Positions 23,738-33,090 of a DNA stretch of 59,204 bases are shown piece by piece (position 1 is the stretch's first letter; each line of letters opens with the position of its first letter). This stretch comes from Devosia epidermidihirudinis (lineage in GTDB: Bacteria > Pseudomonadota > Alphaproteobacteria > Rhizobiales > Devosiaceae): contig NZ_LANJ01000021.1 of the NCBI RefSeq assembly GCF_000971295.1, positions 1 through 59,204 on the forward strand, given 5' to 3'. The position numbers were made by a program, and so were the translations under genes. The notes under the pieces were generated by a model. It did not search any database, was not told the DNA's origin, and saw only the letters and a list, made by a program, of their open reading frames with translations.

Positions 23738-24421
23738 CTACGATGCCTTTTCTTCCGTTTGCAGAGACCTTATCCGATCGGGCAAGGTCTGCATATCGTC
23801 GAAACTCTGAACGGGCTTGAGGGCATCGATGATGGGGCGCAGTGCGGCAGGGGCGATGTGGCTGCCGCCGAGATAGGCGAAGACTGGCATTCCGGCATTT
23901 TGTGCGGCCTGAATGCCGGGTGGGCTGTCTTCGATGACGAGGCAGTTTTGTGGCGCAACGCCCATGGCCTGTGCGGTGTGGAGGAAAAGATCGGGGGCCG
24001 GTTTGCCATTGGCGACCATGCTTGCCGAAAAGATCCTGCCCTCGAACAGCGGCAATAGGCCCGTGATTTCAAGGCTGTAGCGGATGCGCTCGGGCATGGA
24101 GGACGAGGCAACGCAGAACGGGATATCGAGCTGGGTGAGCATGTCGGCGACGCCGGGGCACGGTTTGAGTTCGGCTTGAAAGAGCGCGAACAGATCGTGC
24201 CGCATGGCTTCGAGCGCCGTGGGGCCGAGCGGAACGCCGTGGCTATCCTTGATACTGGCGGAGACGGTTGCGAGCGAGCGGCCCAGATAATCGCGGAAGG
24301 CTTCGTCGGGCGTGACGAAAATACCCTGCGCCGCCAAGGTGTTGACCAGGACGCGGATGGATAGGGGCTCGCTGTCAACGAGGACGCCGTCGCAGTCGAA
24401 AATGATGAGGTCTACCGACAC
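23738..24421 (-). CDS. HAD-family phosphatase (beta-phosphoglucomutase-like)
   Basis: A 227-residue HAD hydrolase of subfamily I with an alpha cap. It has the nucleophile motif IIFDCDGVLVDSEPLS at the start, motif II in CVASSSMPERI, and late Lys and ED/D in KPAPDLFL and LVIEDSPPGI. It hydrolyses a sugar phosphate or acts as a mutase. In polyol operons such enzymes may remove dead-end phosphates (for example sorbitol-6-phosphate or 2-deoxy sugars). It lies between the dehydrogenase and FGGY kinase genes, 43 and 2 bases from them. Confidence 0.88.
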   Translation of the reverse strand: MSVDLIIFDCDGVLVDSEPLSIRVLVNTLAAQGIFVTPDEAFRDYLGRSLATVSASIKDSHGVPLGPTALEAMRHDLFALFQAELKPCPGVADMLTQLDIPFCVASSSMPERIRYSLEITGLLPLFEGRIFSASMVANGKPAPDLFLHTAQAMGVAPQNCLVIEDSPPGIQAAQNAGMPVFAYLGGSHIAPAALRPIIDALKPVQSFDDMQTLPDRIRSLQTEEKAS

Positions 24422-24464
24422 CGATGGAGACCCACCGGTGTCTGATGGTCAGAAAAAGGGCGGA

Positions 24465-25940
24465 TCACAGCTGCCCGGCCACATAGCGCTCAAGCGTCGC
24501 CTTGGTGCCAACCGACCAGAGCGTGGTCAGGGCGTGGGTGAAGGCGGCGATGAAGCTGGGCTCGCTTGCCAGCTCGCCATAGATATCGGTCATGGCAAGC
24601 CAGGCCTTGGGATCGGCCTTGGCGAGCTTGGCCTGAGCGGTGAGCCGATCCCAGTTCGGATCGTTGGGTTCGATGACGGCACCGGAGTCGGTTGTGCCGT
24701 AGCAATAGCGACACCACAGGGCACTCACGAGGGCCAATCCGTTAACAGACTGTTGACCTTTGACGCGATCAAGAGCCGATGGAATGATGAATTTGGGCTG
24801 CCTGTTGGAGCCGTCAAGCGCCAGCCGCCTGATGGTATCGCCGATTTTGGGATTGGCGAAACGACGCTGGCAGAGCGAGTAATAGTCGCCAAGGTCAGTA
24901 TCGGGCACTGGAGGCACCACGGGGATAATTTCGTCGTTTTCGACCTTGGTGAGGAAGGCCGAGATCAGCGGGTCTTCCATCGCCTCATGGACGAAGTGAA
25001 TATCCATCAGACCCGCCGGATAGGCGATGGTAGCGTGGCCGCCATTGAGGATGCGGATCTTCATGTGTTCGTAGGGGGCGACATCGGGAACGAACTGGAC
25101 GCCGACCTTTTCGAGGGCAGGGCGTCCTGCGGGGAAGTTATCTTCCAGCACCCATTGCTTGAAGTTTTCGCAGAAGACCGGCCAGGCGTCGTCGATGCCG
25201 AAATTGTCGGCGAGGAGCTGCTTTTCGCGATCCGAGGTCGCGGGGGTGATGCGGTCGACCATGCCGTTGGGGAAGGCGACATTGGCCTTGACCCATTGCG
25301 CCAGCGCCGGATCGATCAGCTCGGCCAGGCCGACAATGGCGTTTTCAGTGACGTGGCCATTGCCCGGAATGTTGTCGCAGCTCATGACCGTGAAGGGGAT
25401 GACATTGTCGGCGCGGCGACGGATCAGACCGGCAAGGATTAGCCCGAACGTGGTCTTTGGCGCGGCGATATGGGCTGCGTCATAGGCGATGTCGAGGTGG
25501 GTGGGGTCGAACTTCTGGCTGGCCGGGTCGATGTAATAGCCGCCCTCGGTGATGGTCAGCGAGACAATGCGGATGGCGGGATCGGCAAGGCGGTCGATGA
25601 TCGCTGGTGCGTCGCCGGGCTTGAGATAGTCGATCATGGAGGCGGTGATGCGCGCGCTGCTGGTATCGGCTTCCTGCTCGACAACGGTGGTCAGCAGGTC
25701 CTGGGACTTCAGCTTTTGTCGCATGGCCTCGTCGGCCTCGCGCACGCCAGCGCCAACCAGCGCCCAGTCATGATCGGAGCCAGTGGCAAACAGGTCATCG
25801 AGATAGACCGCCTGATGGGCGCGGTGGAAATTGCCGACGCCGAAATGCACGATACCGGCTTTAAGGTTGCTCCGGTCATAGGCGGGGGTGGAGGCCGTGG
25901 TGATAGAGCCGAGTGCCTGTGCCGAGAGTTTGGTGGTCAT
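24465..25940 (-). CDS. mtlK: Mannitol-type long-chain polyol dehydrogenase
   Basis: A 491-residue NAD-dependent secondary alcohol dehydrogenase of the mannitol/arabitol/fructuronate family. The N-terminal domain has the FGVGNFHRAHQA nucleotide motif. The catalytic K-x5-N-x2-H is seen as KIRILNGGH about two thirds along. Substrates in the family include D-mannitol, D-arabitol and D-sorbitol; the symbol mtlK follows the Smo operon precedent and is not certain. It follows the ABC ATPase gene by a gap with two repeat hairpins. With the downstream pentulose kinase, oxidation of D-arabitol to D-xylulose is a real option. Confidence 0.9.
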   Translation of the reverse strand: MTTKLSAQALGSITTASTPAYDRSNLKAGIVHFGVGNFHRAHQAVYLDDLFATGSDHDWALVGAGVREADEAMRQKLKSQDLLTTVVEQEADTSSARITASMIDYLKPGDAPAIIDRLADPAIRIVSLTITEGGYYIDPASQKFDPTHLDIAYDAAHIAAPKTTFGLILAGLIRRRADNVIPFTVMSCDNIPGNGHVTENAIVGLAELIDPALAQWVKANVAFPNGMVDRITPATSDREKQLLADNFGIDDAWPVFCENFKQWVLEDNFPAGRPALEKVGVQFVPDVAPYEHMKIRILNGGHATIAYPAGLMDIHFVHEAMEDPLISAFLTKVENDEIIPVVPPVPDTDLGDYYSLCQRRFANPKIGDTIRRLALDGSNRQPKFIIPSALDRVKGQQSVNGLALVSALWCRYCYGTTDSGAVIEPNDPNWDRLTAQAKLAKADPKAWLAMTDIYGELASEPSFIAAFTHALTTLWSVGTKATLERYVAGQL

Positions 25941-25996
25941 GGTGTTCGTCCTTGATGCGGCTGGGGCCCGCGCTACAAAGCTATTCGTCGGTCGTC

Positions 25997-26074
25997 ATTG
26001 CCCGGCTCGCCCGGGCAATCCACCCCCAACTGACTGGGGATGGGGGCGTGGATCACCGGGACAGGCCCGGTGAT
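25997..26074. repeat. Two-hairpin intergenic repeat (REP-like)
   Basis: ATTGCCCGG / CCGGGCAAT (25997-26019) and ATCACCGGG / CCCGGTGAT (26052-26074) are two perfect hairpins in a 170-base gap between the dehydrogenase and ATPase genes. The same pair, same order and similar spacing, recurs at 28215-28283. Confidence 0.8.
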
Positions 26075-26110
26075 GACGTTGCGGAGGGTGCAATGGCCGC
26101 TCCCGCATTT

Positions 26111-27115
<1,005 letters not shown>

Positions 27116-27160
27116 TTTCAGTGGTCCTTGGCTTTGGTGATGGCACCGGTGGAGGTATTC

Positions 27161-27311
27161 ACCTCTCCCCTCGAGGGGAGAGGTCGACGCGAAGCGGCGG
27201 GTGAGGGGTTCAGTGTCGGTGTTCTTGCCGAGAGGTCTTCACCCCTCACCCCAGCTTTGCCAGGTCGCTTCGCTCCCGGCGTCGCTACCCTCTCCCCTGA
27301 GGGGCGAGGGG
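27161..27311. repeat. CTCTCCCC/GGGGAGAG palindromic repeats
   Basis: ACCTCTCCCC and GGGGAGAGGT around TCGA form a perfect palindrome at 27161-27184. A related imperfect hairpin lies at 27289-27310, with two copies of a 'cacccctcacccc'-type string between. The elements sit between two genes of one operon. Confidence 0.75.
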
Positions 27312-27341
27312 GCGCAGGCTCGATTGGACGGAGTGCGACCA

Positions 27342-28172
27342 TCATTTCACCGCTCCGAAGGTCAGGCCGCGGACGAGTTGTTTCTGGCTGAACCAGCCGA
27401 GGAGCAGGATGGGGGCGATCGCCAGCAATGACGCCGCCGAGAGTTTGGCGAGGAACAGGCCCTGTGGGCTGGAGAACGAGGAGATGAAGGCGGTCAACGT
27501 TCCGGCGCGGCCCGAGGTCAGCGTGATGGTCCAGAAGGCTTCGTTCCAGGCCAGGATCACGTTGAGCAGAAGAGTCGAGGCAATGCCGGGGACGGCCATG
27601 GGGACCAGAACGTGGACGATTTCGTTCCAGAGCTCGGCCCCGTCCATGCGGGCGGCTTCCAGGATATCGACCGGGATTTCCTTGAAGTAGGTGTAGAGCA
27701 TCCAGATGATGATCGGCAGGTTGATCAGTGTCATGATGATGGTCAGGCCATGCACGGTGTCGAGCAGGCGCAGATCGCGAAAAATCAGATAGATCGGGAT
27801 CAACACGCCGACGGCCGGCATCATCTTGGTGGAGAGCATCCACATCAGGACGTCCTTGGTGCGCTTGGTTGGCGCGAAGGCCATGGCCCATGCGGCGGGA
27901 ATGCCGAGGACGAGGCCCAGCAGGGTCGAGCCGACCGACACGACGATCGAATTGATGGCGTGTTTGAAGTAATCCGAGCGCTCCTGCACGGCGGCGAAGT
28001 TTTCCAGCGTGAAGGTTTCGGGGAGGAAGGTCGGGCGCGAGGCGATGGCCTCGGCCTCGGTTTTGAACGCTGTCAGCAGCACCCAGAGGATGGGTGAGAA
28101 CAGCACGAGGGCGATAACCCAGGCGGCGATGGTGTAGCCGGCTTTGGCTTGAACGGAGACGCTGCGTGCCAT
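27342..28172 (-). CDS. smoG: Polyol ABC transporter permease (SmoG/MalG type)
   Basis: A 276-residue inner-membrane permease with six helices. The CUT1 coupling loop is ILEAARMDGAELWNEIVHVLVP, the EAA motif with the following DGA. ATG 28172 (MARSVSVQAKAGY) is chosen because GGGAGAG precedes it; the open frame upstream runs into a repeat. It pairs with the SmoF-like permease encoded upstream. Confidence 0.9.
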   Translation of the reverse strand: MARSVSVQAKAGYTIAAWVIALVLFSPILWVLLTAFKTEAEAIASRPTFLPETFTLENFAAVQERSDYFKHAINSIVVSVGSTLLGLVLGIPAAWAMAFAPTKRTKDVLMWMLSTKMMPAVGVLIPIYLIFRDLRLLDTVHGLTIIMTLINLPIIIWMLYTYFKEIPVDILEAARMDGAELWNEIVHVLVPMAVPGIASTLLLNVILAWNEAFWTITLTSGRAGTLTAFISSFSSPQGLFLAKLSAASLLAIAPILLLGWFSQKQLVRGLTFGAVK

Positions 28173-28214
28173 GGCTAAGCTCTCCCTGCGTGAATAGATT
28201 TCCAGACCATCGTC

Positions 28215-28283
28215 ATTGCCGGGCTCGTCCCGGCAATCCATCTGCTGAGGCATCGTCTGGACCACCGGGACAAGCCCGGTGGT
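28215..28283. repeat. Second copy of the two-hairpin repeat
   Basis: ATTGCCGGG / CCCGGCAAT (28215-28237) and ACCACCGGG / CCCGGTGGT (28261-28283). It has the same two-hairpin order as 25997-26074, again inside the polyol operon, between the two permease genes. Confidence 0.8.
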
Positions 28284-28331
28284 GACGAAAGAGGGGTGGA
28301 CTTGGCGCCTGATGGCTGGCTGGTTGTGGTG

Positions 28332-29204
28332 TTAAGCATCGAGGTTCTTCCCCACTGCGCGCATCAGGAAGAATGCGACGATGTTGGCGATGATGACGGC
28401 GACGACGCCACCGGCTGAACCGGCGCCGATATCATTGGAGAGAATGCCGGTGCGGAAGACCAGGAAGGCGATATTGGTCGAGGCATAGCCCGGGCCGCCG
28501 CCTGTGGTGACGCGGATTTCTGCGAAGATGCCGAGCAGGAAGATGGTCTGGATCAGGATGACGATGGTCACCGACCGGGCCATGTGCGGCAGGATGATGT
28601 AATAGAAGCGGTTGATGGCGTTGGCGCCGTCCATCTCGGCCGCCTCGCGCTGCTCTTCGGAGAGCGACTGCAATGCGGTGAGGAAAATCAGAGTGGCGAA
28701 AGGCAGCCACTGCCAGGCGACGATCACGATCACGGAGAACAGCGGGAACTGGTTGAACCAGTCAACCGGCTGCAAACCGAACGCCTTCCACAGATGGCCA
28801 AGCATACCATAGCCGGGATGCATGAAGCCGTTCTTCCAGATCAGCGCCGCGACGGGCGGCATGACGAAGAAGGGCGAGATGACGATGATGCGCAGGATGC
28901 CCTGGCCCCAGAGGGGTTGATCGAGCAGCAGCGCGAGGAAAATGCCACCGATAACGGTGATCAGCAGCACACCGCCCACCAGGATCAGCGTGTTGACCAG
29001 CGACTGGGTGAAGCTGGGATCGCCGATGACGTAGATATAGTTCGCCCAGCCAGCAAAGCCGGTCATCATCGGATTGATCAGGCTGTAGTTCTGGAACGAG
29101 AACCACAGGGTCATGACCAGCGGAACGATCATCCAGATGAGCAGGACGATGACAGCCGGCGCCATCATGAGGCGAGAGAGGTTTCTAGTCTGGGCGGTGG
29201 CCAT
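28332..29204 (-). CDS. smoF: Polyol ABC transporter permease (SmoF/MalF type)
   Basis: A 290-residue permease with six helices. The first helix is VIVLLIWMIVPLVMTLWFSF, and the EAA-type loop is QREAAEMDGANAINRFYYII. It is the MalF-like half of the channel and the first permease after the binding-protein gene. The start ATG 29204 follows the stem-loop and a repeat in the 171-base gap. Confidence 0.9.
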   Translation of the reverse strand: MATAQTRNLSRLMMAPAVIVLLIWMIVPLVMTLWFSFQNYSLINPMMTGFAGWANYIYVIGDPSFTQSLVNTLILVGGVLLITVIGGIFLALLLDQPLWGQGILRIIVISPFFVMPPVAALIWKNGFMHPGYGMLGHLWKAFGLQPVDWFNQFPLFSVIVIVAWQWLPFATLIFLTALQSLSEEQREAAEMDGANAINRFYYIILPHMARSVTIVILIQTIFLLGIFAEIRVTTGGGPGYASTNIAFLVFRTGILSNDIGAGSAGGVVAVIIANIVAFFLMRAVGKNLDA

Positions 29205-29265
29205 GTGATGATCCGTTTTGAAACCGAGCTTGGGGCCGTCGTCTCCTCACCCGGCGCTGTGCCGA

Positions 29266-29285
29266 CCTCTCCCGTCAGGGGAGGG
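29266..29285. repeat. CTCTCCC/GGGGAGGG repeat
   Basis: A short hairpin of the same type as at 97-119 and 27161-27184, in the gap between the binding-protein and SmoF genes. Confidence 0.6.
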
Positions 29286-29319
29286 TGATCAGGCCTGGTT
29301 CGCGAGGTGGATTCGAGAT

Positions 29320-29355
29320 CTGCCCGGCCATCAGAGGGGACCTTTGGCCGGGCAG
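29320..29355 (-). other. Intercistronic stem-loop after binding-protein gene
   Basis: CTGCCCGGCC (29320-29329) and GGCCGGGCAG (29346-29355) form a perfect 10-base stem right after the SmoE-like stop and before the permease genes. No T run is present. Confidence 0.75.
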
Positions 29356-29375
29356 GTTCAGTCTCGGGAGGAGAC

Positions 29376-30686
29376 TTACTTGATATAACCAGCGCGGGTC
29401 ATGTCGCGGGTGGTTGCTTCCTGGGCCTGGGCCAGGGCGGCGTCACCGGTCATCTGGCCAGCCAGCGCTGCCGAGAACAGCTGGCCAACATTGGTTGCGA
29501 TGCCCGCAAATTCCGGGATCGCGACGAACTGCACGCCGGTGTAAGGCACTGGCTTGACGGTTGGGTGAGCCGGGTCGGCCGAGTTGATGGAGTCCAGCGT
29601 CATCTTGGCGAAGGGCGCTGCTGCCTGATAGTCGGCATTGGCATAGAGCGAGGACCGCGTGCCGGGAGGCACGTTGGCCCAGCCGTCAGCCGCAGCGACG
29701 GTTGCCAGGTAGTCCTTGTTGGTCGCCCAGTTGATGAACTTCTCAGCGGCTTCGGCATTCTGGCTGCTCTTTGGGATGGCCAGCGACCATGCCCAGAGCC
29801 AGTTGCCGCGCTTGCCCAAGCCATTGTCGGGCGCCAGCGTGAAGCCGACCTTGTCAGCAACGGTGGAGTCCTTGGGGTTGGTCACGAAGGACGCCGCGAC
29901 GGTCGCGTCGATCCACATGCCGCACTTGCCCTGTTGGAACAGGGTCAGGTTTTCGTTGAAGCCGTTGGACGAAGCGCCGGCCGGGCCAGCGTCAGCCATC
30001 AGCGACAGATAGGTGTCGAGGGTGTTCTTCCACTCTGGCTGATCGAACTGGGGCTTCCAGTTTTCGTCAAACCAGCTGGCGCCGAAGGAGTTCGACATGG
30101 CGGTCAGGAACGCCATGTTCTCGCCCCAGCCGGCCTTGCCGCGCAGGCAGATGCCGTTGATGTCATTGGCGCGGTCGGTCATGGCGCGAGCGGCCTGGCC
30201 GATGAATTCCCAGGTCGGGGCATCTGGCATGGTCAAGCCGGCCTTTTCCATCAGGTCCTTGCGGTACATGATGAACGAGCTTTCGCCGTAGAAGGGGGCT
30301 GCATAGAGCTTGTCCTCATAGGACAGGCCAGCGCGGATTGGCGGCAGGATGTCGTTGACGTCATAGCCGGCATCGGCGCTGAGGCCATCGAGCGGCACCA
30401 GCCAGCCCTGCTTGGCCCAGATCGGGGCTTCGTAGGTGCCGATGGTCATCACGTCGTACTGGCCGCCATTGGTGGCGATGTCGGTGGTGACGTTCTGGCG
30501 CAAGGTGTTTTCTTCGAGCACGACCCAATTGAGTTCAATGCCGGTCGCTTTGGTGAATTCGGGCGACAGCGCCTGCATGCGCACCATGTCGCCATTGTTG
30601 ACCGTTGCGATAGTCAGCGTCTGCGCAGAAGCCGAGGTGGCCAGCGCGAGCGTGATTGCCGTCACGAAAATCGGTGTCAGTTTCAT
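29376..30686 (-). CDS. smoE: Periplasmic polyol-binding protein (SmoE type)
   Basis: A 436-residue SBP_bac_1 protein with signal peptide (MKLTPIFVTAITLALATSAS, cleavage after ASA before QTLTIATV). It has the family stretches PEFTKATGIELNWVVLEEN, DVMTIGTYEAPIWAKQGWL, FYGESSFIMYRKDL and GNWLWAWSLAIPKSS. It delivers a polyol such as sorbitol, mannitol or arabitol to SmoFGK. ATG 30686 is chosen for the GGAGGAATAC just before it; a longer frame lacks this. It is the first transporter gene of the operon, following the SorC-type regulator by 156 bases. Confidence 0.92.
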   Translation of the reverse strand: MKLTPIFVTAITLALATSASAQTLTIATVNNGDMVRMQALSPEFTKATGIELNWVVLEENTLRQNVTTDIATNGGQYDVMTIGTYEAPIWAKQGWLVPLDGLSADAGYDVNDILPPIRAGLSYEDKLYAAPFYGESSFIMYRKDLMEKAGLTMPDAPTWEFIGQAARAMTDRANDINGICLRGKAGWGENMAFLTAMSNSFGASWFDENWKPQFDQPEWKNTLDTYLSLMADAGPAGASSNGFNENLTLFQQGKCGMWIDATVAASFVTNPKDSTVADKVGFTLAPDNGLGKRGNWLWAWSLAIPKSSQNAEAAEKFINWATNKDYLATVAAADGWANVPPGTRSSLYANADYQAAAPFAKMTLDSINSADPAHPTVKPVPYTGVQFVAIPEFAGIATNVGQLFSAALAGQMTGDAALAQAQEATTRDMTRAGYIK

Positions 30687-30727
30687 CGTATTCCTCCCAT
30701 AGACCGGATTGGGCATTTACTCCAGTC

Positions 30728-30743
30728 GTGAGCAAATACTCAC
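30728..30743. promoter_or_regulatory. Possible operator of the polyol operon
   Basis: GTGAG and CTCAC are 6 bases apart (30728-30743), about 40 bases before the smoE start. A second small palindrome, ACTTG-N6-CAAGT, is at 30825-30840 next to the regulator stop. Either could bind the SorC-type regulator. Short arms keep confidence low. Confidence 0.35.
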
Positions 30744-30842
30744 CATTTATGCGCGACAGTCAAGTGTGCTATGCGCTCACCGAGGGTGTGCATGTAGAAA
30801 ACCTGGATCGGTTTCGGGAGCTATACTTGTTGAATCAAGTGC

Positions 30843-31802
30843 TTACGGAGTATTGAGCAGGCCTTCGGCGGTTCGCTCGTCCGTGATGATGCCGTTCACC
30901 AAATGGCGACCGAGGGCAGCACTGATGCCCGGCAGCTTCTTGCGGCCCATGGCCATGAGCACAACCAGAGACTGGTCGCGCGGGGGAATGGGCGCGCTGG
31001 CAACGCGCTCATTGGTCTGGCCCTCAATGAGGTTGCCATCGGCATCAAAGCACCAGCCGCAGATCTCGCCCACCGCGCCGGATTTCTGCAGGGACTTGAG
31101 CTCATCGGCATTGATGAAGCCATCAACAAAGAGCGGGGCATCGGGGCCCAGATCGCCAATGCCGACAAAGGTCACGTTGGCCTTGGCCGAGAGGGCAAGG
31201 GTTTCGCGCACCATGGGCTGGGCATGCAGCAATTCGCGCTCGCGTGCGGACGATGCGATCACGGGCAGGGGCATGGGAAAGCTGCGCACCTTGACCGTGT
31301 CGGCCATGTTGAAAATCACGTTGTAATAGGCGGCCGAGCCGTCGGGGGCGATATTGCCGGTGAGCGACACCACTTTGTGGTGGGGGCAATCCATCGGCAT
31401 GATCTGCTCGACGGCGGCCTTGAGGGTACGGCCCGTGCCGATCGCCAGGACGATGGGGTCGGGGCGCTTCAGCCAACGCTCGATTTCGGCGGCACCCGCC
31501 TGGGCAACGCCCTGAGTGCTCGACTCGCTTGAGGGATCAGATGGTACAACCTCGGCCAGTTCGAGATGAAAGCGCGTCTTGAGGCGCGACGCGAGATCCA
31601 TGCAGCGGCCAATGGGATGATCGAGGCGGACCTTGATCAGGCCCTCGCTGACCGAGAGCGAGACGAGGCGCTGCGCCGATTGGCGGGAAATCCCGAGCTT
31701 GGCAGCGATCTCTTCCTGATTGTTGCCGGCGACATAGTACAGCCAGCCGGCGCGGGCAGCGTCATCGAGCCGATTGCTGGAACTGTCTACTCTCTGCGCC
31801 AT
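30843..31802 (-). CDS. SorC/DeoR-family sugar-binding transcriptional regulator
   Basis: A 319-residue regulator. A helix-turn-helix (about 20-60; NQEEIAAKLGISRQSAQRLV) is followed by the sugar-phosphate-binding domain with AIGTGRTLKAAVEQI, SLTGNIAPDG and VGIGDLGPDAP. SorC-type proteins sense phosphorylated sugars and control polyol operons. It lies upstream of smoE on the same strand and is the natural controller of that operon, sensing perhaps a product of the FGGY kinase. Whether it is transcribed with the operon cannot be told. Confidence 0.9.
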   Translation of the reverse strand: MAQRVDSSSNRLDDAARAGWLYYVAGNNQEEIAAKLGISRQSAQRLVSLSVSEGLIKVRLDHPIGRCMDLASRLKTRFHLELAEVVPSDPSSESSTQGVAQAGAAEIERWLKRPDPIVLAIGTGRTLKAAVEQIMPMDCPHHKVVSLTGNIAPDGSAAYYNVIFNMADTVKVRSFPMPLPVIASSARERELLHAQPMVRETLALSAKANVTFVGIGDLGPDAPLFVDGFINADELKSLQKSGAVGEICGWCFDADGNLIEGQTNERVASAPIPPRDQSLVVLMAMGRKKLPGISAALGRHLVNGIITDERTAEGLLNTP

Positions 31803-31867
31803 GGGCCACCCTGCCGTTTTGCGGGGCGATTATTCGGCCAAGCGGACGCGCGCCGCAAGGCGTTTTG

Positions 31868-32647
31868 TCAGATTCGTCCCTTTGCCGCAGGGCGGCGGCC
31901 CAACTGGTTCAGCGCGGTGCGGATATCGCGCTCCGTATCCTTGAGGTGGAAGCGCATGGCATCGGCAGCGCCGCGACCGTTGCCATCCTTGATGTTGTCG
32001 AGAATGCGCTGATGCGCCTCAATCGTGTCATTGATGGTGTGGCCGCGCTGCTCGTGGCCCCGTCGGCTGATATAGAAACCCTCACGGAGCGGCTGGGACA
32101 TGGCCTCAAAGAGATAGCCCAGCACGCGGTTGCCGCTGGCGAGGGCGATGGATTCGTGGAAGGTCACGTCATGGGTGTGAAAGGCAAGTTCGCCTGCCTC
32201 CGATTCCATCCGTTCGGGATCGCCGGCGACGTCGCGCATGCCCTGCAAGGCGCTCTCGATGGCCGCGATTCCGGCTCGCGTTGCACGCTTGGCGGCGAGG
32301 GTTGCGGACTGCACTTCGAGCGATAAACGCACCTCGACGAGGTCAAAAACACCCTTCGGGTCGTATCGGATAACCGAGGTCAAAAAATCGGTGAAGGCGC
32401 CGCTGTCAGGTTCCCGCACCACCGCTTTGCGACCACGCGCCAGAACGAGCAGTCCGCGTCCCTCCAACAGCTTGACCGCCTCGCGAATGGTGAGGCGACT
32501 GACGTCGTAGCGTTCGGCCAATTCTGCCTCGCTGGGCAGGCTGGTGCCGGGAGCCATCTCCCCCAAAATCATCTGTGCGAGATCGTCCGCAACAGCGCTG
32601 GACGCTGTCGCCTGATCGGGTCGCGAGGGTTCGCCTGATGTGCTCAA
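31868..32647 (-). CDS. GntR-family (FadR/FCD) transcriptional regulator
   Basis: A 259-residue regulator. A winged helix (about 18-85; LPSEAELAERYDVSRLTIRE) is followed by an FCD ligand domain with VEVRLSLEVQ, D and H residues in FHTHDVTFHESIA, and EAHQRILDNI, the usual metal-binding pattern. It reads from TTG 32647, with GGAGGGG just before it. It diverges from the ChvE-like genes and is the likely regulator of that importer. The ligand is unknown; sugar acids are common for the family. Confidence 0.9.
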   Translation of the reverse strand: MSTSGEPSRPDQATASSAVADDLAQMILGEMAPGTSLPSEAELAERYDVSRLTIREAVKLLEGRGLLVLARGRKAVVREPDSGAFTDFLTSVIRYDPKGVFDLVEVRLSLEVQSATLAAKRATRAGIAAIESALQGMRDVAGDPERMESEAGELAFHTHDVTFHESIALASGNRVLGYLFEAMSQPLREGFYISRRGHEQRGHTINDTIEAHQRILDNIKDGNGRGAADAMRFHLKDTERDIRTALNQLGRRPAAKGRI

Positions 32648-32658
32648 ATCCCCTCCAA

Positions 32659-32671
32659 GGTATCTGATATC
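32659..32671. promoter_or_regulatory. Possible operator, copy 1
   Basis: GGTATCTGATATC lies 12 bases before the FadR-type start. A near copy, GGTATCTGATTATC, lies at 32838-32851 in the same 443-base spacer. Two matching sites in a divergent promoter fit autoregulation and control of the importer. Confidence 0.45.
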
Positions 32672-32837
32672 TTTGCATCTGCCGTCGCCGCTTTGCGGTC
32701 ATGATTGACAGAAATGTCTACTGGTTGCTCCAGGATAGCGAGACAGGCCTTCGGCTGCAACTGCCGCAAAACATGCGTTATCATTAATATTCGACTGTCG
32801 AAAAAAATGCTGGAGAATTTGAATGCTGCTTTACAGC

Positions 32838-32852
32838 GGTATCTGATTATCC
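32838..32852. promoter_or_regulatory. Possible operator, copy 2
   Basis: GGTATCTGATTATCC, near copy of the site at 32659, about 240 bases before the first ChvE-like gene. Confidence 0.4.
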
Positions 32853-32916
32853 TAGTTTCCGGCCCGTGGGCTTGGGAGGGCTCGCGGCGGCAGCGGTCGT
32901 CCTGCAGGAGGATTTC

Positions 32917-32961
32917 ATGCACGACGAACCGGCGATGCGCATAGGGCGTTCGCACGGTTGA
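32917..32961 (+). CDS. Possible 14-residue leader peptide
   Basis: In the otherwise gene-free 32648-33090 spacer, ATG 32917 has a strong GGAGG 6 bases upstream and encodes MHDEPAMRIGRSHG before a TGA. Nothing shows that it is translated. It could be a leader peptide for the ChvE operon or a chance match. Confidence 0.25.
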   Translation: MHDEPAMRIGRSHG

Positions 32962-33090
32962 AAGCACTGCTCTCGGGATCGGTGGACTTCTGTGTAGTCC
33001 CGGTTTTGAGGGGTGCGCGTATGCCTCGTTGATCCTCTCCCCAGACGACCATTCAAGCTTCTGAATTCGAATACAAAAGGGAGTCGAGAC

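Noticed and set aside
24312..25442. 376-codon plus-strand frame opposite the polyol dehydrogenase
   Set aside because: Antisense to a clear dehydrogenase with catalytic motifs; composition is typical of a shadow.
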